From Paracoccaceae bacterium (GTDB lineage Bacteria > Pseudomonadota > Alphaproteobacteria > Rhodobacterales > Rhodobacteraceae): a DNA stretch of 64,000 nucleotides. Under the pieces are notes generated by a model that searched no databases, had not been told where the DNA came from, and worked only from the letters and a program-made list of their open reading frames with translations. The stretch lies in contig JAGWAS010000006.1 in assembly GCA_021296235.1 (NCBI GenBank), positions 22,075-86,074 of the forward strand, given 5' to 3'. The translations under genes were made by a program, and so were the position numbers. Of the stretch, positions 19,685 to 29,934 are shown in pieces; within the stretch, counting starts at the first letter, position 1; the number at the start of each line of letters is the position of its first letter.

Positions 19685-20530
19685 TCACAACAGAACCGGT
19701 TTCGCCTTTGCGATACCGTCAAGCTCTGTCAAAACTTCAAGCAACTCTCTGATTTCGTTGATTTGGATCATATTCGGACCGTCGCTTGGTGCATTGTCTG
19801 GGTTTTCGTGGGTCTCAATGAAGACGACCGCAACTCCGATCGCAACCGCGGCCCTGGCAATGACTTGGGCGAATTCCCGCCGCCCGCCTGACGAGCCGCC
19901 TCGACCGCCGGGTTCCTGAACCGAATGAGTTGCGTCGATTGCAACCGGAAAACCGGTGCTTGCCATGATTGGAAGGCCGCGCATGTCATTGACTAGGGCG
20001 TTGTAGCCGAAGCAGCTTCCACGTTCACAGAGGATTATTCTGTCGTTTCCGGCAGATCTGATCTTTTCCAATATGTTGCTGACATCCCAAGGTGCCAGGA
20101 ACTGACCTTTTTTGACATTGACGGCCGCACCGGACGCGCCGGCTGCAAGCAGGAGGTCGGTTTGGCGGCAGAGAAAGGCAGGAATCTGAATGGCATCGAC
20201 GTGGCTGGCCGCCTCGGCGCACTGGGATGCATCATGCACGTCGGTCAGCACCGGACAGCCGATTTGTTTCCGAACCTCTGCCAGTATCTCAAGGCCGGCA
20301 CTGCTGCCGGGACCGCGGATTCCATCCAAAGACGACCTGTTTGCCTTGTCGAAAGACGATTTGAAGATGAACCCTGTTCCTGCTTCCTTGGCAAATTCGG
20401 CAAGGGTGCCGGCGATTTCAAGCGAGTGCTCAAGCCCTTCAATCTGACAAGGTCCCGCAATCAGCACGAAAGGCAGATTGTTGGCAATCTTGAGCGGACC
20501 AATCTCGATTGTTCTTATTGGGTTGCTCAT
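19685..20530 (-). CDS. kdsA: 3-deoxy-8-phosphooctulonate synthase
   Basis: LIAGPCQIEG; FKSSFDKANRSS; GPGSSAGLEIL; FIETHENPDNAPSDGPN. Confidence 0.96.
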   Translation of the reverse strand: MSNPIRTIEIGPLKIANNLPFVLIAGPCQIEGLEHSLEIAGTLAEFAKEAGTGFIFKSSFDKANRSSLDGIRGPGSSAGLEILAEVRKQIGCPVLTDVHDASQCAEAASHVDAIQIPAFLCRQTDLLLAAGASGAAVNVKKGQFLAPWDVSNILEKIRSAGNDRIILCERGSCFGYNALVNDMRGLPIMASTGFPVAIDATHSVQEPGGRGGSSGGRREFAQVIARAAVAIGVAVVFIETHENPDNAPSDGPNMIQINEIRELLEVLTELDGIAKAKPVLL

Positions 20531-20725
20531 GACGGTGTCCTCTAATGCAACCGCTGCAGGGAGCGGAAAATGAGCGTGGCCGTTGCCAGGAAACGTCGGC
20601 AGCAGTCCGGTTGCCGTCGCAGATAACTTGCATGCGCAGCCTTTCGGGTCAATCGGGTACTCAAACTTCAGCCTGCGGAGTTTGTACTGGCTGACAACGC
20701 CGACAACAACTTCCGAAACTCTCGA

Positions 20726-21985
20726 TCAATCCACCTTCTCAACCGGAAAAAACCTGGCGACGATGAATGCAAACACTGCCGCGAACAAGCTGAGGAGGGC
20801 ACCCATCTTCGCTGCATCCTGTACCGGTCCGGGATCAAACGCGACGCTGGCGATGAACAGGGATACGGTGAATCCAATGGCCGCAATGAACCCGACAATC
20901 ACAATGTCGGAGAGGTTCATGCCTTTTGGCATTCCCAGTTGCAACGGCCCCGCCGCCAACCAACCAAATAGAAAAATCCCGACGGGCTTGCCGACGATCA
21001 GTCCCAAAAGAACGAGTACCGTCGGTGTCCCAAACGCAGAGAACACCACGCCTGCATTTGCCAAACCGAAGAAGAAGAGGATAACCTCAACAGGTTTTTC
21101 AAGATTGTGCTCAATCCTGTTGAGCATGTCGAGACGCTTTGGTTCGGCGTGGACAAATATGCCATAGTCATGATCGGAGTGCGGAATGGCGGCAATTATC
21201 GGCAACAGGCCCAGCGCCGGATGCAAGCCGGACTCCTGAAACCCGTACCAGCACAACGCTCCGCCCACAGCATAGGGAAGGGCCAGAAAATTCCGTTCAA
21301 CGAATGTGGATGCGCTTCTTCCGCCATTGGGGTTGCTGCGATCAAGATGGCGAGGCAACCAATTGAACAGCAGGTAGACTGCGCCGGTGGCGGCGACCGG
21401 CAGCAACAGCCATTCCGGTTGCAGGTCACCTGATGGATAAAATACGGCGAGAATGATGAGCCCTGCGGCATCGTCCGCAATGGCCAGCAAGAGGAGGAAT
21501 GCGACCGCAGGATGGCGGCGCCCGAATATCAACCGGCCGACCAAATACGAGAATGCAATGTCTGTGGCTGTAGGAATTGCCCACCCGTTGGCAACCGCAG
21601 AATAGGTTTCCGAACCCAGAATGAGTGCCAGGCCGAGATAGACTGCAATCGGTCCGAACATGCCGCCGGCTGTGGCAAAGAGTGGTGTGAAGGCCTTCCT
21701 GCCCCTGAGCGAACCGTCCTTGAGTGCAATGGCTTCCCATACCTCCTTGCCTGCAACCGCAAAGAAAAAGGCCATCAGGACATCATTTATCAGGTAATGG
21801 AACGTGAGAACCCGGCCGGATCCTTCGCCGCCCTTTTGGTAGCCGATGATGCTGTCCTTCAGAAGAATTCCGTCAATGATTTCGTGGTAGCTGTGCGGGC
21901 TGATGTTGGCCCATGCCAATGCGAGCGCTGCGCCGGATATCAGGAGCAATGAATAGTCGGCGATAAACTTCCAGGTTCTTTTCAT
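20726..21985 (-). CDS. nhaA: Na+/H+ antiporter NhaA
   Basis: INDVLMAFFFAVAGKEVWEA; PTATDIAFS; LLLLAIADDAAGLIILAVFY; upstream in-frame extension to 22099 probably not translated. Confidence 0.93.
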   Translation of the reverse strand: MKRTWKFIADYSLLLISGAALALAWANISPHSYHEIIDGILLKDSIIGYQKGGEGSGRVLTFHYLINDVLMAFFFAVAGKEVWEAIALKDGSLRGRKAFTPLFATAGGMFGPIAVYLGLALILGSETYSAVANGWAIPTATDIAFSYLVGRLIFGRRHPAVAFLLLLAIADDAAGLIILAVFYPSGDLQPEWLLLPVAATGAVYLLFNWLPRHLDRSNPNGGRSASTFVERNFLALPYAVGGALCWYGFQESGLHPALGLLPIIAAIPHSDHDYGIFVHAEPKRLDMLNRIEHNLEKPVEVILFFFGLANAGVVFSAFGTPTVLVLLGLIVGKPVGIFLFGWLAAGPLQLGMPKGMNLSDIVIVGFIAAIGFTVSLFIASVAFDPGPVQDAAKMGALLSLFAAVFAFIVARFFPVEKVD

Positions 21986-22598
21986 TTTCTGCCTTGGCCT
22001 AACCCGTTTCTTGGGCAACTGGCCGTCTGTCGAAAAAAAATTCTCCGGATTCCAAATCCGGTAGAATTTCCTCGTTTGACCTGTTGCAGTTGCCTCCAAT
22101 TATTCCAATCTCAATTGACTTGCAAACCAAGCTCGTATGACCTCTGGCATCGGCATTCGTTGGTTGGGGCGGGGCCGTGAAACGATTGTTGAACCGATCA
22201 AGGGAATTCACCAATCCTGTTTGCTGACAGCCTTGGGTAGTCAGGAATGTACGAAATGGGTCTGTCGGCAAATGACTGCAGCGGGTCGGTGTTGAGAACC
22301 TTGAGGAACCATTGGTACACGGGCGCATGACCGAATCGCCATGGCTTCGGAGGATGGATAGTGATGCATGCTCAGAGAATGCCCCACTGCCATGTACTTC
22401 TGCTGCAACAAAATGCGACACCGACATCAGCAGGACACCGGAAACGGTGGAAGTGTCCGGCCTGGCAGGTTGGTTGCCGGGCAGGGGTTGCCGATTGCAG
22501 CATTTTCGGGGGAAATCGATTGGTGGCGGTAGGCGTCGACATGGAACACTGCAACGGAATTGCCATTCGGGTCAGTGCAAGGGAAGTAAACCGGGAAC

Positions 22599-23201
22599 AT
22601 GATTGAACCAATTGAAAAAATTGGAGAATTGATAGCGAGTTGCAGGGTTTGCAATGACCGGTTTGCAGCGACTGCAACCGCTCACAGGCCAAGACCGGTT
22701 TTCTGGTGCGAACCGACTGCAAAGCTGCTGGTGGCAGGGCAGGCACCTGGAGCCCGGGTGCACGCAAGTGGTGTCTTTTTTGACGATGCTTCGGGTGAAC
22801 GGTTGCGGGATTGGATGGGTTTGGACAGGACGACTTTCTATGACCGCAGACGCATTGCCATCCTGCCCATGGCATTCTGCTTTCCCGGTTACGACCGAAA
22901 CGGCTCCGACTTGCCTCCTCCGACAGTTTGCGCAAGGCTCTGGCGAAACAGGGTAATTGCGCAGTTGCCTGATGTCAGGACAACTCTGCTCATTGGCCGG
23001 CATGCTCAACTCTGGCATCTTGGCGATCGGGCGCGTTGCGGCGTAAGAGAGTTGGTTGAAGGGTGGAGGGATCATGCGCCGGAGTATTTTCCCATGCCCC
23101 ATCCCAGTTGGCGCAACAACGCACTTGTTGCCGGATTGAAGGGATTTGAGGAGGAATTGCTGCCTGCTTTGCAGAAGCGGGTGAGGGAACTGCTCAGCTG
23201 A
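22599..23201 (+). CDS. uracil-DNA glycosylase family protein
   Basis: LLVAGQAPGARVHASGVFFDDASGERLRDWMG; PMPHPSWRNN. Confidence 0.85.
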   Translation: MIEPIEKIGELIASCRVCNDRFAATATAHRPRPVFWCEPTAKLLVAGQAPGARVHASGVFFDDASGERLRDWMGLDRTTFYDRRRIAILPMAFCFPGYDRNGSDLPPPTVCARLWRNRVIAQLPDVRTTLLIGRHAQLWHLGDRARCGVRELVEGWRDHAPEYFPMPHPSWRNNALVAGLKGFEEELLPALQKRVRELLS

Positions 23202-23207
23202 ATTCAG

Positions 23208-24146
23208 TCAGTAGCCCCGTTGCCGGTCAACAACATGCAGGAACGGCTCGCCGGCCCCGCCCCGGCGCATGTTTTCGGCAATTACCTGCGAGGCTGTCCT
23301 GAAGCGGGTTTCCGATGCGATGTGAGGCCATACCGAAATCTTCGGATGCGTCCAGAACGGGTGTTGGGCGGGCAGCGGCTCTTGCCGGAACACATCCAAT
23401 GTCGCATGCGAAACTGTTCCGTTGTCAATTGCCGCGACAAGATCGCCCTCGTCGACGAGGGCCCCTCTGCCGGAATTGATAAGCACAACGCCGCGTCGGC
23501 ATTTTGCAAACAGTGAGGCGTTGCAAATGTTCTCGGTATCGTTGGTGTGGGGCAGCAGAAGCACCAAAATATCCGCCTCTGATACTGCCGATTCAAGACC
23601 GTCGTTGCCGGACCGGCAATCAATGCCCCTGATGTTCTTGACGGTTCGGCTCCATCCGAGCACGCGAAAATTTAGGGAGTTTAGTGCTCTTGCGCAATCC
23701 GAACCCAATTGTCCAAGTCCCAGAACGGCAACCGTCCGATCTCGAGCCAGCGGTGGTCCGAGGTGCTGCAGCCATTCACCCGGCTTTGCATCCAGGAAGC
23801 GGTCGAAATCGAGATGATGGCGAAGCACCTGACCAACAACCCATTCAGTCATTCCTTCTATCATGCCCGGATCGACCATTCGGCAGATTGGACACCCGAT
23901 TGTCGAATTGCTGGCAAGTGTTTCCACACCGGCCCACAGGCTGAGCACAGCCTTCAGATTGACGAATCCTGAGAAATCGCGAAGCCCGCCGTCAGGTGAA
24001 TAGACGACGTAGTCATATTTGGCTGGGTCATCACAGGCAAAATCGATCTCCGATTTCACTCTTGCCTCTTCTAGGGCTGCATTGAGGGAATCAACCCAAT
24101 CGGCAAAGTGCTTTGCGTCGGCAGAAAACAGCACGTTGACGGTCAT
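23208..24146 (-). CDS. glyoxylate/hydroxypyruvate reductase A-like
   Basis: LGLGQLGSDCARALNSLNFRVLGWSRT; INSGRGALVDEGDL; WPHIASET. Confidence 0.85.
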   Translation of the reverse strand: MTVNVLFSADAKHFADWVDSLNAALEEARVKSEIDFACDDPAKYDYVVYSPDGGLRDFSGFVNLKAVLSLWAGVETLASNSTIGCPICRMVDPGMIEGMTEWVVGQVLRHHLDFDRFLDAKPGEWLQHLGPPLARDRTVAVLGLGQLGSDCARALNSLNFRVLGWSRTVKNIRGIDCRSGNDGLESAVSEADILVLLLPHTNDTENICNASLFAKCRRGVVLINSGRGALVDEGDLVAAIDNGTVSHATLDVFRQEPLPAQHPFWTHPKISVWPHIASETRFRTASQVIAENMRRGGAGEPFLHVVDRQRGY

Positions 24147-25294
24147 TGCTCGGATCTCCGGCTCGCATGGATGTGGGCACTTTCAATCAGCCCGAATGCT
24201 GCAAATGTCATTAAAAGCGCAGTTCCGCCATAGGATATCAGCGGAAGCGGTATCCCCACCACAGGTATCAGGCCGGAAACCATCGCAAGGTTTGCGGAGA
24301 AATGAAGAAAGAAAACACTCGACAGTCCAATGACCAACAATGCACAAAACCGGTCACCGCACCGGATGGCAAACCTGATGCAAAAACCAGAGATGAAACC
24401 ATAGAATGCCAAGATCACAAGACACCAAATCAGGCCGAATTCCTCAGCGAGCGTCGTGAAGACAAAATCCGTGTGTTTTTCCGGAAGGAAGTTCAACTGG
24501 CTCTGCGTTCCCTGAAGATAGCCGCGCCCGTGCAACCCGCCGGATCCAAACGCGATTTTTGACTGCGTCGTATGATATCCGGCGTCGAAGGGATCACTGT
24601 CAGGATTGAGGAAGGTTTCGATGCGCCGGTATTGATAGTCCTCAAGGATTTGCCAGTCGGTGTCCCGGCTTAGCAGCACTGTTGAAGCGACCCCTATGGC
24701 AAGAAGCCCCACCGCAGCGAAATACCGGAAATTGACGCCGGCAGCGAACATGACGGCAGCACCGCTCAATGCGATCATTACCGCGGTACCGAGATCGGGT
24801 TGCCGGAACACCAACAGAACCGGAACCAGTGTCAGCAATACCGGAAGCGCAATCCACAGCGGACGCGAAACTCTTTTCTGCGGCAATTCGGCATAGAGCG
24901 CGGCGAGGACCAGAATCAGGCAAATCTTCACAAATTCCGACGGCTGAACCCTCAGGGCGCCCACCTCAAGCCATCTTTGAGCTCCCTTGACCGCTGCACC
25001 GCTCAGTTCAACCGCAATCAGCAGGGCGATTGAGACAAGGTAGAGGGGCAGGGCGGTGGCCTGCCAAAACCGGGTTGGCGTAAGGGCAATTGCAAACAAA
25101 ATCGCAAGGCCAACGAGCCCCCTCTGGATTTGAGCACTGGCCCACGGCGAAAAATCACCTCCGGCAACCGAATAGAGTGCAACAACTCCAATGGCACTTG
25201 TGGTGATCACAAGGCAAAGGAGCGTCCAATTGAACTTTGTCAGCTTATCCACCGACGAACCGAACAGTTGCCGGTTTTCGTTGGTATGAATCAT
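24143..25294 (-). CDS. rodA: rod shape-determining SEDS protein RodA
   Basis: SEDS family topology; RPSEFVK-like VQPSEFVKICLIL; GIPLPLISYGGTALL. Confidence 0.93.
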   Translation of the reverse strand: MIHTNENRQLFGSSVDKLTKFNWTLLCLVITTSAIGVVALYSVAGGDFSPWASAQIQRGLVGLAILFAIALTPTRFWQATALPLYLVSIALLIAVELSGAAVKGAQRWLEVGALRVQPSEFVKICLILVLAALYAELPQKRVSRPLWIALPVLLTLVPVLLVFRQPDLGTAVMIALSGAAVMFAAGVNFRYFAAVGLLAIGVASTVLLSRDTDWQILEDYQYRRIETFLNPDSDPFDAGYHTTQSKIAFGSGGLHGRGYLQGTQSQLNFLPEKHTDFVFTTLAEEFGLIWCLVILAFYGFISGFCIRFAIRCGDRFCALLVIGLSSVFFLHFSANLAMVSGLIPVVGIPLPLISYGGTALLMTFAAFGLIESAHIHASRRSEQ

Positions 25295-27243
25295 GCTTGG
25301 GTGACCCCTTGGATCGGATTTCCGTCTGGATCGGGGTTGTCCAGTTCCAATTCCAACTGTTCCCTCTGGATTCGTTTTCTCTGTTTTTCGGGATATGCTT
25401 CAAGTGGGGGCAATCGGCCGTAGTGGGCGCGCATGAGCAGGTCGCGCACGATTGGGGCTGCAACCTTGGAGCCACTGCCCCCATGTTCGATAATCACGGC
25501 GGCGACGATCGTCGGATCGTCGTAAGGGGCGAACCCGCAGAATAGTGCATGGTCTCTCAATTGGGTGGGCAAATCCTCATAGCTCGGGATTCCCGATTCA
25601 CGGGTTTCTTCCGTGATGGTGCGCACTTGGCTCGTGCCTGTCTTGCCGGCAATTATGAATGAGGGATCAGCAGATCTTGATTCGTGGGCGGTTCCATTCT
25701 TGTCGTTTGTAACGGCATACATGCCGTCGCGAATGAGATTGAGGTAAACTGAAGAGATATCAAGGGGATGCCATTTTTCTGGAGTTGCCGGGACTCCGCC
25801 CACGGACATAAGCATGCGGGGTTTTACCTGAAGTCCGGTCGCGATGCGTGCGGTCATGACGGCCAACTGCAAAGCCGAGGCAAGAATGAACCCTTGGCCG
25901 ATTCCGGCGTTCAGCGTGTCGCCCAGCAACCAAGCCTGACCTTCTGTCTCAAGCTTCCAAGATTTGGTCGGCAGTTTGCCAGTGGCGACATCCGGCATCG
26001 GCAATTCGTGCTGCGTGCCAAATCCAAGCCGGTTCGCCATGTTGTTGATCCTTTCGATTCCAACGCGTTCCGCCATTTGGTAGTAGTAGACATCACAGGA
26101 TTCACTGAGTCCCTTGCGCAGATTGACCTTTCCGTGCCCATTCCTTCGCCAGCAATGGAAGTTGCGGTTCTGGACTTCATGCCTGCCGTCGCAGACAATT
26201 TCCTCCTCAGGATCGACAAACCCAGATTCGAGCGCGGCAAGTGCCGTTACCATCTTGAATGTCGAACCCGGTGGATAGAGTCCCCGCATTGATCGGTTGA
26301 CCAAGGGACTTCCGGGCGTTTTCAGAAGCTGTTCGAATTCCGCCACGGTATGGCCAGATACGAATTTGTTGGGGTCAAAGGTGGGCACAGAGACCGACGC
26401 GAGAATGTGGCCGGATCTGGCGTTCATCACAATGGCTGCCGCCGCCGCAGCCCCGATCCTGGCTGAAGCATAGTTCTGCAGCCGTCGATCTATTGTGACC
26501 TGCAGGTCGCTGCCGGGCTTGGCGTCAACCCGGTTCAACTCGCGCACTTCCCGACCTTGAACATTGATCTCAATCTTCCTGTTGCCCGCATTGCCGCGGA
26601 GCTGCCGATCCATGCTCTTTTCCAAGCCGGTTTTGCCGATTTGGAATTTCGGAACATGAAGGAGCGGGTCGCGGTCGCGGACATTTTCCTGTTCGGTGCG
26701 GTCGACCGGACCGACATAGCCGACCACATGGGCAAGCTCGGACCCAAACGGATAGTGCCTTGTGCTGCCGAATTTGGTGCTGATTCCGGGGAGCGCAGGG
26801 GCATTGGCAGACACCGCCGCAACCTGTTTCCAAGTGGCATTTTCGGCAACAATAACTGGAACAAATTCCCGTTGTGCATTGATTTCTTGTATTTTATTGC
26901 TCAATTCGGGTTCAATGATGGGAATGATGCGCGCCAGTTTTCGAAGCACCAGCTCGACATCTCCAGCTTGCTCCCTGACAATGAGTATGCGGTAGTTGAG
27001 ATTGTTGTCGGCAAGCACGGTTCCACTGCGGTCGAATACTCGGCCCCTCAGCGGTTCGAGCATGCTTATGTTGATCCGGTTGCGTTCCGCCAAGCCACTC
27101 AGTTGTTCCGACTCGGTAACCTGCAGGTAACGCAACCGCCCCGCTATCGCGAGAAGGAGTGCAAGCTTCGCTCCTCCGATCATGATGGCGCGTCGGGTCA
27201 GCGACCTTTGCTCCTCCACCTCGATTTCGGGTCGGCCCATCAC
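25291..27243 (-). CDS. mrdA: penicillin-binding protein 2
   Basis: RGLYPPGSTFKM SxxK; SCDVYYY; GKTGTSQV KTG motif; cluster position. Confidence 0.95.
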   Translation of the reverse strand: MMGRPEIEVEEQRSLTRRAIMIGGAKLALLLAIAGRLRYLQVTESEQLSGLAERNRINISMLEPLRGRVFDRSGTVLADNNLNYRILIVREQAGDVELVLRKLARIIPIIEPELSNKIQEINAQREFVPVIVAENATWKQVAAVSANAPALPGISTKFGSTRHYPFGSELAHVVGYVGPVDRTEQENVRDRDPLLHVPKFQIGKTGLEKSMDRQLRGNAGNRKIEINVQGREVRELNRVDAKPGSDLQVTIDRRLQNYASARIGAAAAAAIVMNARSGHILASVSVPTFDPNKFVSGHTVAEFEQLLKTPGSPLVNRSMRGLYPPGSTFKMVTALAALESGFVDPEEEIVCDGRHEVQNRNFHCWRRNGHGKVNLRKGLSESCDVYYYQMAERVGIERINNMANRLGFGTQHELPMPDVATGKLPTKSWKLETEGQAWLLGDTLNAGIGQGFILASALQLAVMTARIATGLQVKPRMLMSVGGVPATPEKWHPLDISSVYLNLIRDGMYAVTNDKNGTAHESRSADPSFIIAGKTGTSQVRTITEETRESGIPSYEDLPTQLRDHALFCGFAPYDDPTIVAAVIIEHGGSGSKVAAPIVRDLLMRAHYGRLPPLEAYPEKQRKRIQREQLELELDNPDPDGNPIQGVTQA

Positions 27244-27776
27244 CGGCTACCTTCCATCAGGCCGGTTTTGATGGAGCTTGACTTGCGAATGCGAAACACA
27301 AGATTCGTTGTGGCCACGATCAGGGGGTATGCGAGGACGGTTGCGAGCAAATTCAGCAAAACCGTCCGCATATCCGGCACCGGCACCAGCGACATCGCAA
27401 GGATGAGTTGATAGATCAAGATCATTGCGCTGTACGCCGAAGCCATCACTACCCATTCATAGGTGAAAGGCAGGAATTTGATCCTGTCGACAATTGACCG
27501 AAAAAACTCGGCAGCCAAGAGAACCAAGGCAGCCCACAGGCCGAGCGGTTGCAAAAACAGTAGTTCGGCAACCAGAACGGCAACAACAATTACGGCAGGA
27601 CTGACCAATTCAGGGCGACGCAGCCTCCAAGCCGCGATGAAGCAAAACAGCAGGTCCGGCCAAGGCAGGGGGGCAAGGGAACTGGATTCCTGCGGCAGCA
27701 AACTGAACATCAACAGCAGGTAGGCGGTAACCGCAAACAACAGGTTGTATGTCAGGATATGAGTTTGACCGAACAT
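27240..27776 (-). CDS. mreD: rod shape-determining protein MreD
   Basis: Multi-TM protein between mreC and mrdA; ATG at 27776 follows mreC; the 27986 ORF start would overlap mreC. Confidence 0.82.
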   Translation of the reverse strand: MFGQTHILTYNLLFAVTAYLLLMFSLLPQESSSLAPLPWPDLLFCFIAAWRLRRPELVSPAVIVVAVLVAELLFLQPLGLWAALVLLAAEFFRSIVDRIKFLPFTYEWVVMASAYSAMILIYQLILAMSLVPVPDMRTVLLNLLATVLAYPLIVATTNLVFRIRKSSSIKTGLMEGSR

Positions 27777-27780
27777 GGAA

Positions 27781-28683
27781 TCACCTTCCGGTCGCTTGGT
27801 CGAAGTTACCGTGAGAGGGTATGACCAGAATATCGCTGCTTGCCTCAACCGCTTCAGGCGGCCTGCTTCTGATGATGATGACGAATTCGAGATTGCCGAG
27901 ATTCGCCGCCGGCAAGACCCCAACCTGACCGTTTTGATCAATGGAAACCGTGCCGACCAAAAGATCGGGCGGAAATACTCCACCATCGCCGGACGTATAC
28001 AGGCTGTCGCCTGGGGTTATCTGGTTCAGGTTGCTGACGAGTCTTATCAATGGAAGCGAACGATCGTTGCCTGACACAATGCCCCTCGCACCGGACGGCT
28101 TGATTTTGACTGGAACCTGACTGCTGGAATCGGTGAGGAGCATGACCCTCGAGGATGTCCTGCCCACTCCGGAAATTCGTCCCAAGAGGCCGCTCCCGTC
28201 CAGCACCGCCCATCCGTCGGATACCCCGTTTCGTCTGCCAACATTCACGAGTACCGAGTTTCTGAACGCTCCGCTGGTATCGGCGGTGACCTGCGCCGAA
28301 ATGGTTGGCAATTCCCCGCTCAGCTGGACATTGGCGACTTCCCTCAGCGCTGCATTCTGCTGTTCGAGGGCAATGGCCCTCTGGCGCCATTCCTGGAGCT
28401 TTCGGTTTTCCTCTTCAAGTTCCGCCACCCTGTCGACGACACTCGAAAAATCGCCAATTGCCTTGAATGCATCGGTTGCAAAATTGACCGGGCTCATGCC
28501 AATTTCAAATGCGGGAAGTAACCTGTCCACAAGATCGGCCCTGACTGCGGCCATTCTATCGTTGTCGATGCGCCAGAATATGAATAATCCGAAGAGGAAC
28601 AGCGCTGTCAGTGCAATGACCAGCCGCCGAAGCGGTCGGCGCACGAGGAGATTGGAGTCGCTGTCGTTGTTGAGGTTTGTCAC
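27781..28683 (-). CDS. mreC: rod shape-determining protein MreC
   Basis: LEEENRKLQEWRQRAIALEQQNAALREV coiled coil after TM; VNVGRRNGVSDGWAVLDGSGLLGRI; synteny. Confidence 0.92.
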   Translation of the reverse strand: MTNLNNDSDSNLLVRRPLRRLVIALTALFLFGLFIFWRIDNDRMAAVRADLVDRLLPAFEIGMSPVNFATDAFKAIGDFSSVVDRVAELEEENRKLQEWRQRAIALEQQNAALREVANVQLSGELPTISAQVTADTSGAFRNSVLVNVGRRNGVSDGWAVLDGSGLLGRISGVGRTSSRVMLLTDSSSQVPVKIKPSGARGIVSGNDRSLPLIRLVSNLNQITPGDSLYTSGDGGVFPPDLLVGTVSIDQNGQVGVLPAANLGNLEFVIIIRSRPPEAVEASSDILVIPSHGNFDQATGR

Positions 28684-28701
28684 GATTGATGTTGTCGGGC
28701 C

Positions 28702-29748
28702 TCAGCTTTCGTAGTCGATCAGTTTGAACCCAGGGTGTGCGGCTTCGATGTCGAGGGCCTGCCCGGTTCCGAGCACGACGCACTTCAATGGATCCTGTGC
28801 CACAGCAACAGGCAGCCCTGTGTGCAACCTCAATTCTTCGTCAATGTCCCTGAGCAGTGCTCCTCCACCGGTGAGGATAATCCCGGTGTCGGAGATGTCG
28901 GCAGCGAGGTCAGGGGGCGTATGAAGCAATGCTCTCGACACGGCCTCTCTAATTTGTCTGACCGGGTCGGCGAACGCCTCCGCCATTTGCGCCTGGCTGA
29001 GCAACATCTCGCGGGGTGTTCCATGTGTGCCGTCACTGCCCCGCAGGTTGGCAGTGTCCCCAACCCCGTCCTTGGGCTTGCGGGCGATGCCGAGATACTT
29101 CTTGAGGTGTTCCGCCGCTGCCATTCCAAGGTTGATGTTATATTTGATTCGAAGAAACTCGGTGAGTGCCTCGTCCAGCCGGTCGCCTGCAATCCTGATC
29201 GAAGTCGCATAAACAATTCCGCCAAGCGAGAGTACCGCAACCTCTGTCGTGCCGCCGCCGATGTCGACAATCATGCATCCCCTGGCGTCAGCAATGTTCA
29301 TTCCGGCGCCAATTGCCGCGGCCACGGGTTCCAACACGAGGCCGGCTTGGCGGGCACCCGCGGACAGGACCGACTGGCGAATCGCCCGTTTCTCAACTTG
29401 CGTGGCCCCGTGCGGCACACAGACGATGATGCGCGGCTTCGAAATGGATGAGCGCCGACGGGTCTTTCGGATGAAGTGCCGAATCATCTCTTCTGCAACG
29501 GAAAAATCGGCTATGACGCCGTCTCGCAACGGTCGGATCACCTCAATTGTTCCTGGGGTGCGGCCGACCATTGCCTTCGCTTCTTCGCCCACGGCAAGAA
29601 CCCGGCGGGGACCGTTGCTGATCTGGTAGGCGACTACAGAGGGTTCATCAAGCACAAGGCCCTCACCCTTAACATAGACGAGTGTATTGGCCGTCCCAAG
29701 GTCAATCGCGATATCGTAAGTCAGAATCCAATTGAATATGGAGAACAT
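28702..29748 (-). CDS. mreB: rod shape-determining protein MreB (actin-like)
   Basis: IDLGTANTLVYVKGEGLVLDEPSVVA; MIVDIGGGTTEVAVLSLGGIV. Confidence 0.97.
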   Translation of the reverse strand: MFSIFNWILTYDIAIDLGTANTLVYVKGEGLVLDEPSVVAYQISNGPRRVLAVGEEAKAMVGRTPGTIEVIRPLRDGVIADFSVAEEMIRHFIRKTRRRSSISKPRIIVCVPHGATQVEKRAIRQSVLSAGARQAGLVLEPVAAAIGAGMNIADARGCMIVDIGGGTTEVAVLSLGGIVYATSIRIAGDRLDEALTEFLRIKYNINLGMAAAEHLKKYLGIARKPKDGVGDTANLRGSDGTHGTPREMLLSQAQMAEAFADPVRQIREAVSRALLHTPPDLAADISDTGIILTGGGALLRDIDEELRLHTGLPVAVAQDPLKCVVLGTGQALDIEAAHPGFKLIDYES

Positions 29749-29891
29749 CTGCTCATAAACCCGTTGTACCGCGCCGTCGTAACGACGGTTCTTTCCGGCA
29801 TTGTCTTGCCCTTAATCACATTACGCGCAATCAAGGTAAAGGAGCAAGCTCAAGACTTACTGCATATCCGGATTCGCCGCGAATGGTAACG

Positions 29892-29919
29892 GCGCGTGCA
29901 TCAAAAGCGATGCACGCGC
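29892..29919 (-). terminator. strong hairpin between leuA and mreB (likely leuA terminator)
   Basis: GCGCGTGCATC-aaaagc-GATGCACGCGC, perfect 11-bp stem directly after leuA; no U tract. Confidence 0.6.
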
Positions 29920-29934
29920 ACTGAGTCTGCGGTT

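Noticed and set aside
16490-20530. DegT aminotransferase + cysDNC + kdsA as a sulfated-polysaccharide cluster
   Set aside because: DegT is convergent to cysNC and no sulfotransferase or glycosyltransferase is present; cysDNC and kdsA are standard core genes.
22427-22654. VOC-like scrap FPVYFPCTDPNGNSVAVFHVD on the minus strand
   Set aside because: Too short, partly antisense to the UDG gene, no supporting upstream domain.
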